From NCBI GenBank assembly GCA_041664345.1, contig JBAYKX010000005.1, positions 94,010 to 158,009 on the forward strand: 64,000 nucleotides of DNA. Direction: 5' to 3'. Position 1 is the first letter of the stretch. Each line of letters opens with the position of its first letter. Positions 17,232-24,476 of this stretch are shown one piece after another. Below the pieces are notes generated by a model. The model saw only the letters and a list, made by a program, of their open reading frames with translations. It searched no databases and had not been told where the DNA came from. The translations under genes were made by a program, and so were the position numbers. The stretch is from GWE2-40-63 sp041664345 (GTDB taxonomy: Bacteria > Bacteroidota > Bacteroidia > Bacteroidales > SZUA-534).

Positions 17232-17239
17232 CAAAAGTA
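17232..17239 (-). promoter_or_regulatory. -7 box of feoAB
   Basis: TACTTTTG on the minus strand fits TAnnTTTG. An AT-rich dyad, ATTTAGAATGATTTAAAAT at 17253-17271, overlaps the expected -33 region and could be an iron-responsive operator. Confidence 0.4.
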
Positions 17240-17460
17240 GCTATTTTAATCTATTTAGAATGATTTAAAATAAGAATATTTTAGAAGTTGAGAGTATTTT
17301 AGAGTACTTAAAGTATTTAAAGTAATAAGAACCAAATTTTGGGGCTTTTCCGTTTCAAAAACAAAACTATAATCCAAATCTGTAATAATTGGCAGATTTT
17401 TTGACTATTGAACCAACCACACAAAATAGTTTTGTTACTTTGTAAAAACTACTGTCAATT

Positions 17461-18246
17461 ATGGAAGATAATTTATTTGATAAGTTAAAAGAGATGACTG
17501 GAAAGTTTCCTGAAAAATTTAGCATTCTTGAGCAGCAGATTGATATTAAATTGCAGATGGAATATTTCAAATACTCGAAAAAAGCAAAAAATAAATCAAG
17601 CAAAAAAACACCCCTAAGTTTAGATACTGCTGATTTATATCAACCGGAACTTACCAATGAGGAAATAAAGGAATTGCTGGTAAAATTAGCAGCAATGGAT
17701 GATCCAAAAGCATTTCGGATAATTGAAAACTATACCAAAAATGGCAAACCAGAATTGCTCGATTGGGCGATATTGTCGATGCAAGAGAATAAAATGCTGC
17801 TAGAGAGTACCTTGCTTAATGAAAATCAAGTGTTTATTTCCACCGGGTTGGGAGGAAAAGGTGTCATGCTTCGCTATTTTATTGTACTTATTGGACTTGA
17901 AAACAATGAATTTATCGATTTTCAGAAAAAGCTCATCACTTCAGAATTTGATTTTATTTTAAAGGCCAACCAATCGGAGTTGGAAACCATTACATTCTTT
18001 GATAATTATGCCACATTACTCGTATTAATTCCCTTTGAAATTCCAATCCAAAAAATATTTCGTTCTGCAGTAGATGAATGCAATCAATTTGGCAATTTTT
18101 TAAAACCCAACTTCTTAATTACCAATGTTAAAGTATTATCAAACAAAGAAATAAAAGATTTTGTGGAAAAAAATGAAATACCAGATACCGATAAGCTTGA
18201 TGAATTCGAAATTGGTTCCGATAATCCGGATGAAATACCTGAATAA
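17461..18246 (+). CDS. Conserved-looking protein of unknown function
   Basis: The 261-residue soluble protein has no signal peptide or membrane helix. Residues 1-60 are basic and helical (YFKYSKKAKNKSSKKTP). The middle has LVKLAAMDDPKAFRIIENY and LLDWAILSMQENKMLLES, which look like HEAT-type helical repeats. A central motif VFISTGLGGKGVMLRYFIVL is the most distinctive block. The tail is strongly acidic (FEIGSDNPDEIPE). I recognise no family. It is followed after 51 bases by a Dabb-domain gene on the same strand. Codon use looks like the neighbours. Confidence 0.75.
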   Translation: MEDNLFDKLKEMTGKFPEKFSILEQQIDIKLQMEYFKYSKKAKNKSSKKTPLSLDTADLYQPELTNEEIKELLVKLAAMDDPKAFRIIENYTKNGKPELLDWAILSMQENKMLLESTLLNENQVFISTGLGGKGVMLRYFIVLIGLENNEFIDFQKKLITSEFDFILKANQSELETITFFDNYATLLVLIPFEIPIQKIFRSAVDECNQFGNFLKPNFLITNVKVLSNKEIKDFVEKNEIPDTDKLDEFEIGSDNPDEIPE

Positions 18247-18297
18247 TTGAACCAAAACATAAATACAATCTTTTAGTCTCTTTAAATTTTTCAAGCA

Positions 18298-18603
18298 ATG
18301 ATACAGCACATAGTAATGTGGAAAATAAATGAAAATCACGAAGGGAAAAATAAAAGGGAACTTGCCCTGGAATTGAAAAACCGCTTGATGGAACTTAAAA
18401 AAGTTATTAAAGAAATTAAATCGTTGGAGGTTGGAATAAATGGAGCCAATTTAGAACGCAACCATGTTTTGGTTTTGGTAAGTCTATTCAACAGCTTTGC
18501 CGATTTAGAAGTTTATGCTAACCATCCGGAACATTTAAAATTGGTAGAATTTGTTAGGCAAGTAACCCATTCTAAGGTAGCTGTTGATTATGAAATAAGC
18601 TAA
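18298..18603 (+). CDS. Dabb (stress-responsive alpha/beta barrel) protein
   Basis: The 101-residue single-domain protein starts with IQHIVMWKI, the characteristic first strand with its His. It then has a Lys-rich helix, KSLEVGINGANLERNHVLVL, and ends with FVRQVTHSKVAVDYE. Dabb proteins form dimeric ferredoxin-like barrels. Some are stress-induced or act as cyclases, but for most the activity is unknown. It may be co-transcribed with the preceding unknown gene. A bidirectional terminator ends the transcript at 18679. Confidence 0.88.
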   Translation: MIQHIVMWKINENHEGKNKRELALELKNRLMELKKVIKEIKSLEVGINGANLERNHVLVLVSLFNSFADLEVYANHPEHLKLVEFVRQVTHSKVAVDYEIS

Positions 18604-18630
18604 TAAAACTTGTTTTACTTAGAATAAAAC

Positions 18631-18656
18631 CCAAATTGAGCGATTTGGAAGGGCAA
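18631..18656. repeat. GAGCGATTT-type hairpin, copy 2
   Basis: ATTGAGCGATTT and AAATCACTCAAT form an imperfect inverted repeat around GGAAGGGC, 28 bases after the Dabb gene. The arms match those at 11695-11731. Confidence 0.7.
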
Positions 18657-18678
18657 ATCACTCAATAGGATTCACAAT

Positions 18679-18703
18679 AAAAGCCGGTTTTCACCGGCTT
18701 TTT
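18679..18703. terminator. Bidirectional rho-independent terminator
   Basis: A 10-bp perfect stem AAAAGCCGGT / ACCGGCTTTT with loop TTTC separates convergent genes. It ends one base before the DUF3276 stop codon. Confidence 0.9.
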
Positions 18704-18704
18704 C

Positions 18705-19061
18705 TTATTTTTTCTCTTGTAAATCTTCAAACTCTACATTGGTAAATTCTTTTACCTCAGGGGTTTCATCAATTTCCAATTCTGGTTGATTTAATCGAAT
18801 GTATTCTACTACCTCATTCAATCCCTCTACAAACTTTTCAAAATCTTCTTTGTACAAAAACAATTTATGCTTTTCAAAATTGAACCTACCATCACTTTCA
18901 AAATGCTTTTTACTCTCGGTAATGGTCAAATAAAAATCATTTTTCTTGGTTGCTTTCACATCAAAAAAGTAGGTTCTCTTTCCCGCTCTTACTGACTTTG
19001 AGTAGATCTCTTCCCGGTCACTTCCATTTTCTTTTTTGTCAAATCCTTCCATCATCACCAT
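18705..19061 (-). CDS. PUR-alpha-like nucleic-acid-binding protein (DUF3276)
   Basis: The 118-residue protein contains the PUR repeat core: EIYSKSVRAGKRTYFFDVKA, then DFYLTITESKKHF and KLFLYKEDFEKFVEGLNEVV. Bacterial PUR proteins are small homodimers that bind single-stranded DNA and RNA; the Borrelia homologue BpuR is the characterised example. The acidic tail (ETPEVKEFTNVEFEDLQEKK) is typical of the Bacteroidota form. It is probably an abundant cytosolic RNA-binding protein with a regulatory role. The first in-frame ATG is used; two further ATGs within four codons are alternatives. Confidence 0.9.
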   Translation of the reverse strand: MVMMEGFDKKENGSDREEIYSKSVRAGKRTYFFDVKATKKNDFYLTITESKKHFESDGRFNFEKHKLFLYKEDFEKFVEGLNEVVEYIRLNQPELEIDETPEVKEFTNVEFEDLQEKK

Positions 19062-19215
19062 GAATTAGTATTATACTTCCATTTTTAAAATTAATTCAAA
19101 AAAAAATCAATTCATCAAGAATTCAAAGCCCTATAAAGCTTTCTCAAATAAACACAATAGTTTTTCAAATTCAAAATAATATTGTTGATTCCTTTAACGC
19201 CTTACAAAATTTCTT

Positions 19216-19223
19216 TACTTTTG
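19216..19223 (+). promoter_or_regulatory. -7 box of the nusB operon
   Basis: TACTTTTG matches TAnnTTTG and lies 17 bases before a nine-codon leader frame and 43 bases before nusB. Confidence 0.5.
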
Positions 19224-19240
19224 CACCCGTTCAAATAAAA

Positions 19241-19270
19241 ATGAAACTTAAACGCTCTTTAAATAAATGA
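19241..19270 (+). CDS. Possible nine-residue leader peptide of nusB
   Basis: An ATG frame encodes MKLKRSLNK and stops at a TGA that overlaps the nusB ATG as ATGA (19267-19270). It lies just after the likely promoter, so ribosomes finishing it could re-initiate on nusB. Chance is a real alternative for a frame this short. Confidence 0.35.
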   Translation: MKLKRSLNK

Positions 19271-20208
19271 TTAGTAGAAGGTTATTGAGGATTAAAGTAT
19301 TGCAGTTGCTGTACGCATATTTTAATAGTAACGACGAAGGGTTAGCTCGCTATGAAAAAGACCTTTTTTACAGTATCGAAAAATCGTACGATTTATACCA
19401 TTTGTTCTTTGTATTGCTCCTCGACGTAAAAGAGTATGCTGTTTCAAGAATGGAGTTGGGGAAAAACAAAAGAGTACCCACTAGCAAAGATTTAAGTCCT
19501 AACCTTCGATTCATCGATAACCGGGTTATCAATCAATTATCGAACACCAATAAAGTATATCAATATATTGAAGAAAAGAAACTTAATTGGAACAATTACC
19601 CTGAGCTAATTAAGCGGGTTTACACCGATATGATGGAATCGGAAGCCTACCAGAAATATATGAGTTCTGAAACCAATACCTACAAAGAAGATCAGGAATT
19701 TATTGTTACCTTTTTTTCGGAGTTTTTGGTAAATTCCGATTTATTGTATCAAGTGTTGGAAGAGCATTCTATCTTTTGGAACGACGACATAGAATTCATG
19801 CTTAGCATGAATGTTAAAACTATTGAAAAAGCAAAAGGCAACGACAAAGAATTAAAAGTTTTTCCGCTTTTTAAAAATGATGAAGACAAGGAGTTTGCAA
19901 AACTGCTATTCCGCATGGTTATTTTAAAACATAAGGAAAACTCTGATTTAATTCAATTGCATATAAAAAACTGGGATATTGAACGGGTTGCCCAAATGGA
20001 CCTTTTGGTATTGGAAATGGCAATAACTGAAATTATGCAATTTACAAGCGTGCCCATAAAAGTTAGTTTTAATGAATATATTGAACTGGTTAAGTTTTAC
20101 AGCACCGAACGCAGCAATGCTTTTGTAAACGGGGTACTCGATAAAATTATTAACCAATTAAAGAATGAAAATAAAATTAAAAAAGAAGGTCGCGGCTTAA
20201 AGGAATAA
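19267..20208 (+). CDS. nusB: Transcription antitermination factor NusB, long Bacteroidota form
   Basis: The 313-residue protein is about twice the E. coli NusB length. It opens with ISRRLLRIKVLQLLYAYF, has a long helical insert, and ends with the recognisable NusB core (about 195-305): HIKNWDIERVAQMDLLVLEM, ITEIMQFTSVPIKVSFNEYI and FVNGVLDKI. NusB with NusE/S10 binds boxA RNA and supports rRNA transcription and 30S assembly. The long form is usual in Bacteroidota. It heads an operon with a DUF1573 lipoprotein and yajC, an order frequently seen in this phylum. Confidence 0.95.
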   Translation: MISRRLLRIKVLQLLYAYFNSNDEGLARYEKDLFYSIEKSYDLYHLFFVLLLDVKEYAVSRMELGKNKRVPTSKDLSPNLRFIDNRVINQLSNTNKVYQYIEEKKLNWNNYPELIKRVYTDMMESEAYQKYMSSETNTYKEDQEFIVTFFSEFLVNSDLLYQVLEEHSIFWNDDIEFMLSMNVKTIEKAKGNDKELKVFPLFKNDEDKEFAKLLFRMVILKHKENSDLIQLHIKNWDIERVAQMDLLVLEMAITEIMQFTSVPIKVSFNEYIELVKFYSTERSNAFVNGVLDKIINQLKNENKIKKEGRGLKE

Positions 20209-20212
20209 TAAA

Positions 20213-20278
20213 ATGATTTTCTATTTCGGATCGGATTTTGATAGAGCAGCAACTGATGTATATAAAAATAACCAGTAA
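20213..20278 (+). CDS. Possible 21-residue small protein between nusB and the DUF1573 gene
   Basis: An ATG frame fills the gap exactly. It begins five bases after the nusB stop, preceded by AAAGGAATAATAAA, encodes MIFYFGSDFDRAATDVYKNN plus Q, and its TAA abuts the next ATG (TAAATG). Such packing is suggestive, but chance remains possible. No family is known to me. Confidence 0.4.
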   Translation: MIFYFGSDFDRAATDVYKNNQ

Positions 20279-20728
20279 ATGAAGCATTATATTATCTATT
20301 TTATTGTTGCTACAAGCCTTTTATTGCTTAGTTGCAAAAACAAAAGTCATACAGTTTCCGCTGAAATTATAAACAACCCAATTACGGCTGACAATTCTGA
20401 TACCTCGGAATTGCCAAAAATTCAGTTTGAAAAAGTGGAACATGACTTTGGCATTTTAATGCAAGGAGAAAAAGTAACCTATACTTTTAAATTTAAAAAT
20501 ATCGGGAAACAGGATTTAATTGTGAAAGAAGCCACTGCCAGCTGCGGATGTACCGTTCCAAAATTTACATCGGAACCTGTGGCACCCGGTGAACAAGGAG
20601 AAATTGAAGTGATTTTTAACAGTAGTAACCGCAGCGGAAGACAAGTGAAAACCCTTACGGTATGGACAAACTGCCAGCCCAATCAAACAAAACTCCAAAT
20701 TACATCTGAAATTGTTGAACCTAAATAA
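20279..20728 (+). CDS. DUF1573 lipoprotein
   Basis: The 149-residue protein has a lipoprotein signal (MKHYIIYFIVATSLLLLSC) with the lipobox Cys at 19. A DUF1573 immunoglobulin-like domain follows: FEKVEHDFGILMQGEKVTYT, FKNIGKQDLIVKEATASCGC, VAPGEQGEIEVIFNSS. DUF1573 resembles ASPM/SPD-2/Hydin-type beta-sandwiches and is abundant in Bacteroidota envelopes; the function is unknown. The conserved SCGCT cysteines could be structural. It lies between nusB and yajC in an apparent operon, 12 bases before yajC. Confidence 0.9.
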   Translation: MKHYIIYFIVATSLLLLSCKNKSHTVSAEIINNPITADNSDTSELPKIQFEKVEHDFGILMQGEKVTYTFKFKNIGKQDLIVKEATASCGCTVPKFTSEPVAPGEQGEIEVIFNSSNRSGRQVKTLTVWTNCQPNQTKLQITSEIVEPK

Positions 20729-20740
20729 ATAATCGAGAAC

Positions 20741-21067
20741 ATGAGTTTTTTAACATTCTTTTTAATGCAGCCCACCGGGCAACAAGGAAGTGCTCTGGGG
20801 CAATTGCTTCCATTAGTCGTAATCATTGCTATCTTTTACTTTTTTATGATCCGTCCTCAAATGAAAAAACAAAAAGAGGTGCGTGTATTCCGCGAAGGAA
20901 TTAAAAAAGGCGATAAAGTGCTTACCGTTAGTGGAGTTTATGGAAAAATATCAGAAGTAAATGACAGTACCGTTTTACTTGAAATAGCTGACGGTGTGAG
21001 AATTAAAGTTGACAAAGCCGGTTTGGTTAAAGACAATTCCGACATATCAACTGAAAAAGCAAAGTAA
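20741..21067 (+). CDS. yajC: Preprotein translocase accessory subunit YajC
   Basis: The 108-residue protein has one membrane helix (LLPLVVIIAIFYFFMIRPQ), followed by the family signature RPQMKKQKE and a cytoplasmic beta domain with GDKVLTVSGVYGKISEV. YajC associates with SecD-SecF and YidC at the inner membrane and assists protein export. Its place after nusB and a DUF1573 gene is a common Bacteroidota arrangement. The YbbR-like gene follows after 139 bases and may be a separate unit. Confidence 0.95.
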   Translation: MSFLTFFLMQPTGQQGSALGQLLPLVVIIAIFYFFMIRPQMKKQKEVRVFREGIKKGDKVLTVSGVYGKISEVNDSTVLLEIADGVRIKVDKAGLVKDNSDISTEKAK

Positions 21068-21206
21068 TTCCGTTTACGATTCGCTAAACCCGCGATCTTT
21101 TTGTTTGATGTTGAACGAACTACAGATAATAATTATTTGTATTTTTGAAACCATTCGAAAAGATTTCGGGTTTTTTTATTCGTAGTTTTAACTGTGCCTT
21201 AATCCT

Positions 21207-22211
21207 TTGAGTATTTTGAAATTCACTGCATTTAAAAAAATATACAATCATCATCTGTTTATAAGAATTGACCGCAAGATCATAACCTACCTTATATTTG
21301 TAGTAATTGCCACTATTTTTTGGTTTATCAATAAAGTTGGGAATGAGTTTTCAACAACCATTGATTATCCGGTTACTTATGTGAATTTGCCATCAAAAAA
21401 AGTATTGGTAAGTGATTTACCCAAATCGCTGCACTTAAGCATTAACGCTTATGGTTACGATATTTTAAGGTACAAGCTGAGTTCTGAGCCCTATCCAATA
21501 ATAATTGATGCACAAAAATTTGGAGTTAACCTGAATAAAGCTAAAGTAAATCAATACCGCTTAGCAACACGATACCTGAGAGAAAATATCAACAGCCAAA
21601 TTTCAAGTGAAATTAGGGTAATTGATATAATGCCTGATACCATTTATTTTCAATTTTCGCACCAAACGAATAAAAAAGTACCTGTAAAATCTGATTTAAA
21701 ATTAGAATTCGAAAAGGAAAGTATGCTAAATGGTGCAATTGTATTTAAACCCGATTGCATCATCGTGAGTGGTCCAAACAGTATATTAGATACCTTGCAA
21801 TACATAACTACAAAACAGCAAACTCTTAAAGGATTTGATGAATCAATACAGAAAAATGTTGAATTACAGGAAATTAACAATACACAATTCGACAGAAAAC
21901 AAGTGGTGGCTCTTATTCCGGTTTCGAAATTAACCGAAGTATTGTTTGAATTACCCGTAATAACTGTAAATGTTCCTGATTCGTTAAAACTAATAACATT
22001 TCCGGGAACAATAAAGCTCTCATGCTCGGTTCCTTTTAATAAATATACATTAACTCACGCTAGTGATTTTTTAGTTCAAGTTGATTATAACGATATTGAT
22101 AAACAGCTTGGTTTAAAACTTCCGCTAATTTTGAGTAATTCCCCTTCACAGGCTATAAACATCTCATTTTCGCCACAAAGTGTTGAATTTATTCTTGAAC
22201 GAAACAAATGA
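21207..22211 (+). CDS. YbbR/CdaR-like membrane-anchored protein
   Basis: The 334-residue protein has a short cytoplasmic N-terminus and one helix (IITYLIFVVIATIFWFINKV). YbbR-like beta repeats follow outside the membrane (NEFSTTIDYPVTYVNLPSKK, KYTLTHASDFLVQVDYNDI). The frame has no ATG near its start. TTG at 21207 or 21216 is the likely start, since the membrane helix needs the preceding basic segment. In Firmicutes CdaR regulates a diadenylate cyclase; in Bacteroidota this protein sits with coaE instead. The last codon overlaps coaE as ATGA. Confidence 0.82.
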   Translation: MSILKFTAFKKIYNHHLFIRIDRKIITYLIFVVIATIFWFINKVGNEFSTTIDYPVTYVNLPSKKVLVSDLPKSLHLSINAYGYDILRYKLSSEPYPIIIDAQKFGVNLNKAKVNQYRLATRYLRENINSQISSEIRVIDIMPDTIYFQFSHQTNKKVPVKSDLKLEFEKESMLNGAIVFKPDCIIVSGPNSILDTLQYITTKQQTLKGFDESIQKNVELQEINNTQFDRKQVVALIPVSKLTEVLFELPVITVNVPDSLKLITFPGTIKLSCSVPFNKYTLTHASDFLVQVDYNDIDKQLGLKLPLILSNSPSQAINISFSPQSVEFILERNK

Positions 22212-22795
22212 AGATTGTTGGATTAACCGGCGGAATTGGATGTGGGAAAACCTTTGTTGCTAACTATTTTTCTGAGTTTGGCATTCCTGTTTATTCAAGC
22301 GATATTAGAGCCAAAGAACTTATGGTTACGGATGCCGATATTAAAAAAGGATTGAGGTATTTATTTGGCGATGAGGTGTTTAAAGATGAACACCTTAATA
22401 GAAAAATGATTGCAGACCGATTATTCACTGATAAAAAATTATTGAACTCCATCAATCAATTGGTTCATCCAAAAGTACAAACCGATTTTGATACTTGGTG
22501 CCGGAATCAAACTACTGCCAAAATTGTAATAAAAGAAGCCGCCATTTTGATTGAAAGCGGTGCTTATAAAAATTGTGAGTTTGTTATTTTAATAACTGCA
22601 CCCATTGAATTAAGAATTAAAAGGGTAATGCAGCGCGACAATTTGTCATACAATGAAGTAATGGCTAGGATAGAAAATCAACTTAGTGATGAAGAACGAA
22701 TTAAATATGCTCATTTTGTGATTGAAAACAATGGCATTTTAGATAGTAAGCATGAAGTGGAAAAGATAATCCTAAAATTGAACTATGGAGTATAA
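22208..22795 (+). CDS. coaE: Dephospho-CoA kinase
   Basis: The 195-residue protein begins with MKIVGLTGGIGCGKTFVANY, which includes the Walker A (GGIGCGKT). It also has VYSSDIRAKELM, the LNSINQLVHPKV segment and IKRVMQRDNLSYNEVMARI, all typical of CoaE. It phosphorylates the 3'-hydroxyl of dephospho-CoA with ATP, the last step of CoA synthesis. Length is normal. It is translationally coupled to the YbbR-like gene by a four-base overlap. Confidence 0.95.
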   Translation: MKIVGLTGGIGCGKTFVANYFSEFGIPVYSSDIRAKELMVTDADIKKGLRYLFGDEVFKDEHLNRKMIADRLFTDKKLLNSINQLVHPKVQTDFDTWCRNQTTAKIVIKEAAILIESGAYKNCEFVILITAPIELRIKRVMQRDNLSYNEVMARIENQLSDEERIKYAHFVIENNGILDSKHEVEKIILKLNYGV

Positions 22796-22826
22796 TTAAT
22801 GCCATTTGATGTTTCACCAATGAAAA

Positions 22827-22868
22827 AGGAATATGTCGAAGTTCCAATTCAATTTTCGACATTCCTAA
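22827..22868. repeat. Imperfect hairpin after coaE
   Basis: AGGAAT plus GTCGAA, with a two-base bulge, can pair with TTCGACATTCCT around a GTTCCAATTCAA loop. It may be a terminator or attenuator; there is no T-run. Confidence 0.4.
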
Positions 22869-22928
22869 GAGACCGTTTAATAAAAGTAAACAAATATAGT
22901 TGAATTCAAAATAAAAGATTTTAAAGAA

Positions 22929-23657
22929 ATGAGTTTAGGAAAATGGATTGCCGGAGGATTGGGTTGGGCTTTTTTTGGCCCAATTGGTGGAATTGTAGGA
23001 TTCTTGGTTGGAAGTGCATTTGATGCTTCCGATACTCTTAAATTAAACGAAGGACAAGGACCCACATCAACTACCACACGTGGAGACTTTATGGTAAGCT
23101 TGCTTGTTCTTACTGCGGCAGTTATGAAAGCTGATGGAACGGTAAAAAAAGCTGAATTAGAATTTGTTAAAAAATATATGCTCCGTTCCTTTGGAAAAGA
23201 GGCTTCGCAAGATGCTATTAAGATGTTACGCGATATTTTAAACCAAGAAATTCCAGTTCAGGATGTGAGCCGTCAAATAGGGCAACACATGGATTATTCA
23301 TCGCGGTTACAAATGCTGCATTACCTGTTTGGCATTTCAAGCGCTGATGGAGAGACAAAAAAAAGCGAAGTGGAATTAATCCAAATGATTTCAATAAATA
23401 TGGGTATTGGTCAATCGGATTTTAACTCAATAAAATCGATGTTTTACAGTGATACTCATGTAGCTTATAGCATTTTAGGTGTTACACCAGAATCAACCGA
23501 CGAGGAGATTAAAAAAGCGTATCGAAAAATGGCCGTAGAGTATCATCCCGATAAAGTTTCGTATTTGGGTGAAGACGTACAACATACAGCAAAAGAAAAA
23601 TTCCAGAAAATTAACCACGCTTACGAATCCATAAAAAAACAACGGGGTTTTGTGTAA
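22929..23657 (+). CDS. TerB-like and J-domain membrane protein (DjlA-like)
   Basis: The 242-residue protein has a glycine-rich N-terminal hydrophobic segment (FGPIGGIVGFLVGSAFDAS). A TerB-like helical domain follows (about 55-165, with MKADGTVKKAELEFVKKYM). The C-terminal J domain (about 178-242) has YHPDKV, the invariant HPD needed to stimulate DnaK ATPase. DjlA of proteobacteria has the same order: membrane anchor, TerB-like domain and J domain. It probably recruits DnaK to the inner membrane. It stands alone. Confidence 0.9.
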   Translation: MSLGKWIAGGLGWAFFGPIGGIVGFLVGSAFDASDTLKLNEGQGPTSTTTRGDFMVSLLVLTAAVMKADGTVKKAELEFVKKYMLRSFGKEASQDAIKMLRDILNQEIPVQDVSRQIGQHMDYSSRLQMLHYLFGISSADGETKKSEVELIQMISINMGIGQSDFNSIKSMFYSDTHVAYSILGVTPESTDEEIKKAYRKMAVEYHPDKVSYLGEDVQHTAKEKFQKINHAYESIKKQRGFV

Positions 23658-23760
23658 TTGATTTCCAAGGCTAAATGGCAGTATTTACAGAAGTCAATAA
23701 AACAATGTTGTTTTTAAAAAAGGAACCAAAATTAGTTCCTTAATATTTCAACCAAAATAG

Positions 23761-23768
23761 TATATTTG
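23761..23768 (+). promoter_or_regulatory. -7 box of the DUF5606 gene
   Basis: TATATTTG lies 26 bases before the ATG. Just upstream, GGAAC (23722-23726) and GTTCC (23735-23739) form a small hairpin that may end the previous transcript. Confidence 0.5.
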
Positions 23769-23793
23769 CGACCTAATTATAAAAATTGATATC

Positions 23794-24225
23794 ATGCTTA
23801 AGGATATTCTAGCAATTTCTGGACAACCCGGACTTTACAAACTGGTTTCCAGCACAAAAAATGGAATTATAGTTGAGAATTTAGAGACTGGTAAAAGAAT
23901 GCCTGCTTATGCTGCATCAAAGGTGAGTGCTTTGAACGATATAGCTATTTATACCCAGCAAGGAGAAGATAATCCTTTAGTTAATGTACTAAAAAGCATT
24001 CGTGAGAAAGAAAACTCCGGCCCCGCTATTGATGCTAAATTGGACAATACCAAATTAAAATCCTACTTCGAATCGATTATGCCCGAATATGATAAAGATC
24101 GGGTATATGTGTCGGATATAAAAAAAGTGATTATTTGGTATAACACGTTACAAAAATTAAATAAACTTGATTTATTGGATAAGGAACCGGAAAAAGAAGA
24201 AGACCCTGCCACTAAAGAAAAGTAA
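23794..24225 (+). CDS. DUF5606 domain protein
   Basis: The 143-residue protein begins MLKDILAISGQPGLYKLVSS, the hallmark start of DUF5606. It continues with GIIVENLETGKRMPAYAASK and a helical segment around MPEYDKDRVYVSDIKKVIIW, then an acidic tail. The family is widespread in Bacteroidota with unknown function, and its N-terminal SH3-like strands might bind a partner. It is cytosolic and monocistronic, with a good terminator at 24250. Confidence 0.88.
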   Translation: MLKDILAISGQPGLYKLVSSTKNGIIVENLETGKRMPAYAASKVSALNDIAIYTQQGEDNPLVNVLKSIREKENSGPAIDAKLDNTKLKSYFESIMPEYDKDRVYVSDIKKVIIWYNTLQKLNKLDLLDKEPEKEEDPATKEK

Positions 24226-24249
24226 TGAAACAAAATAAGCATTTCAATT

Positions 24250-24279
24250 AAGCATGACTTGGGTCATGCTTTTTTTTTC
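24250..24279 (+). terminator. Rho-independent terminator of the DUF5606 gene
   Basis: AGCATGAC / GTCATGCT form a perfect 8-bp stem with a TTGG loop, followed by nine Ts. Confidence 0.93.
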
Positions 24280-24476
24280 TATAGCTCTATTTGGATTGAG
24301 CTTTTCCTTTTAAAAACAATTATTTTTCAACGGGTCATTAAAAGAACCGCTACTTTTTATAAATTACCACTCCAATAAAAAACTCTTGCTGACGTGGAAA
24401 ACTGCTTGAAATGATTCATTAATTCATTGTATATGAATCAGTTTAGAATTAAATACAAATAAAACCATCAACAACT

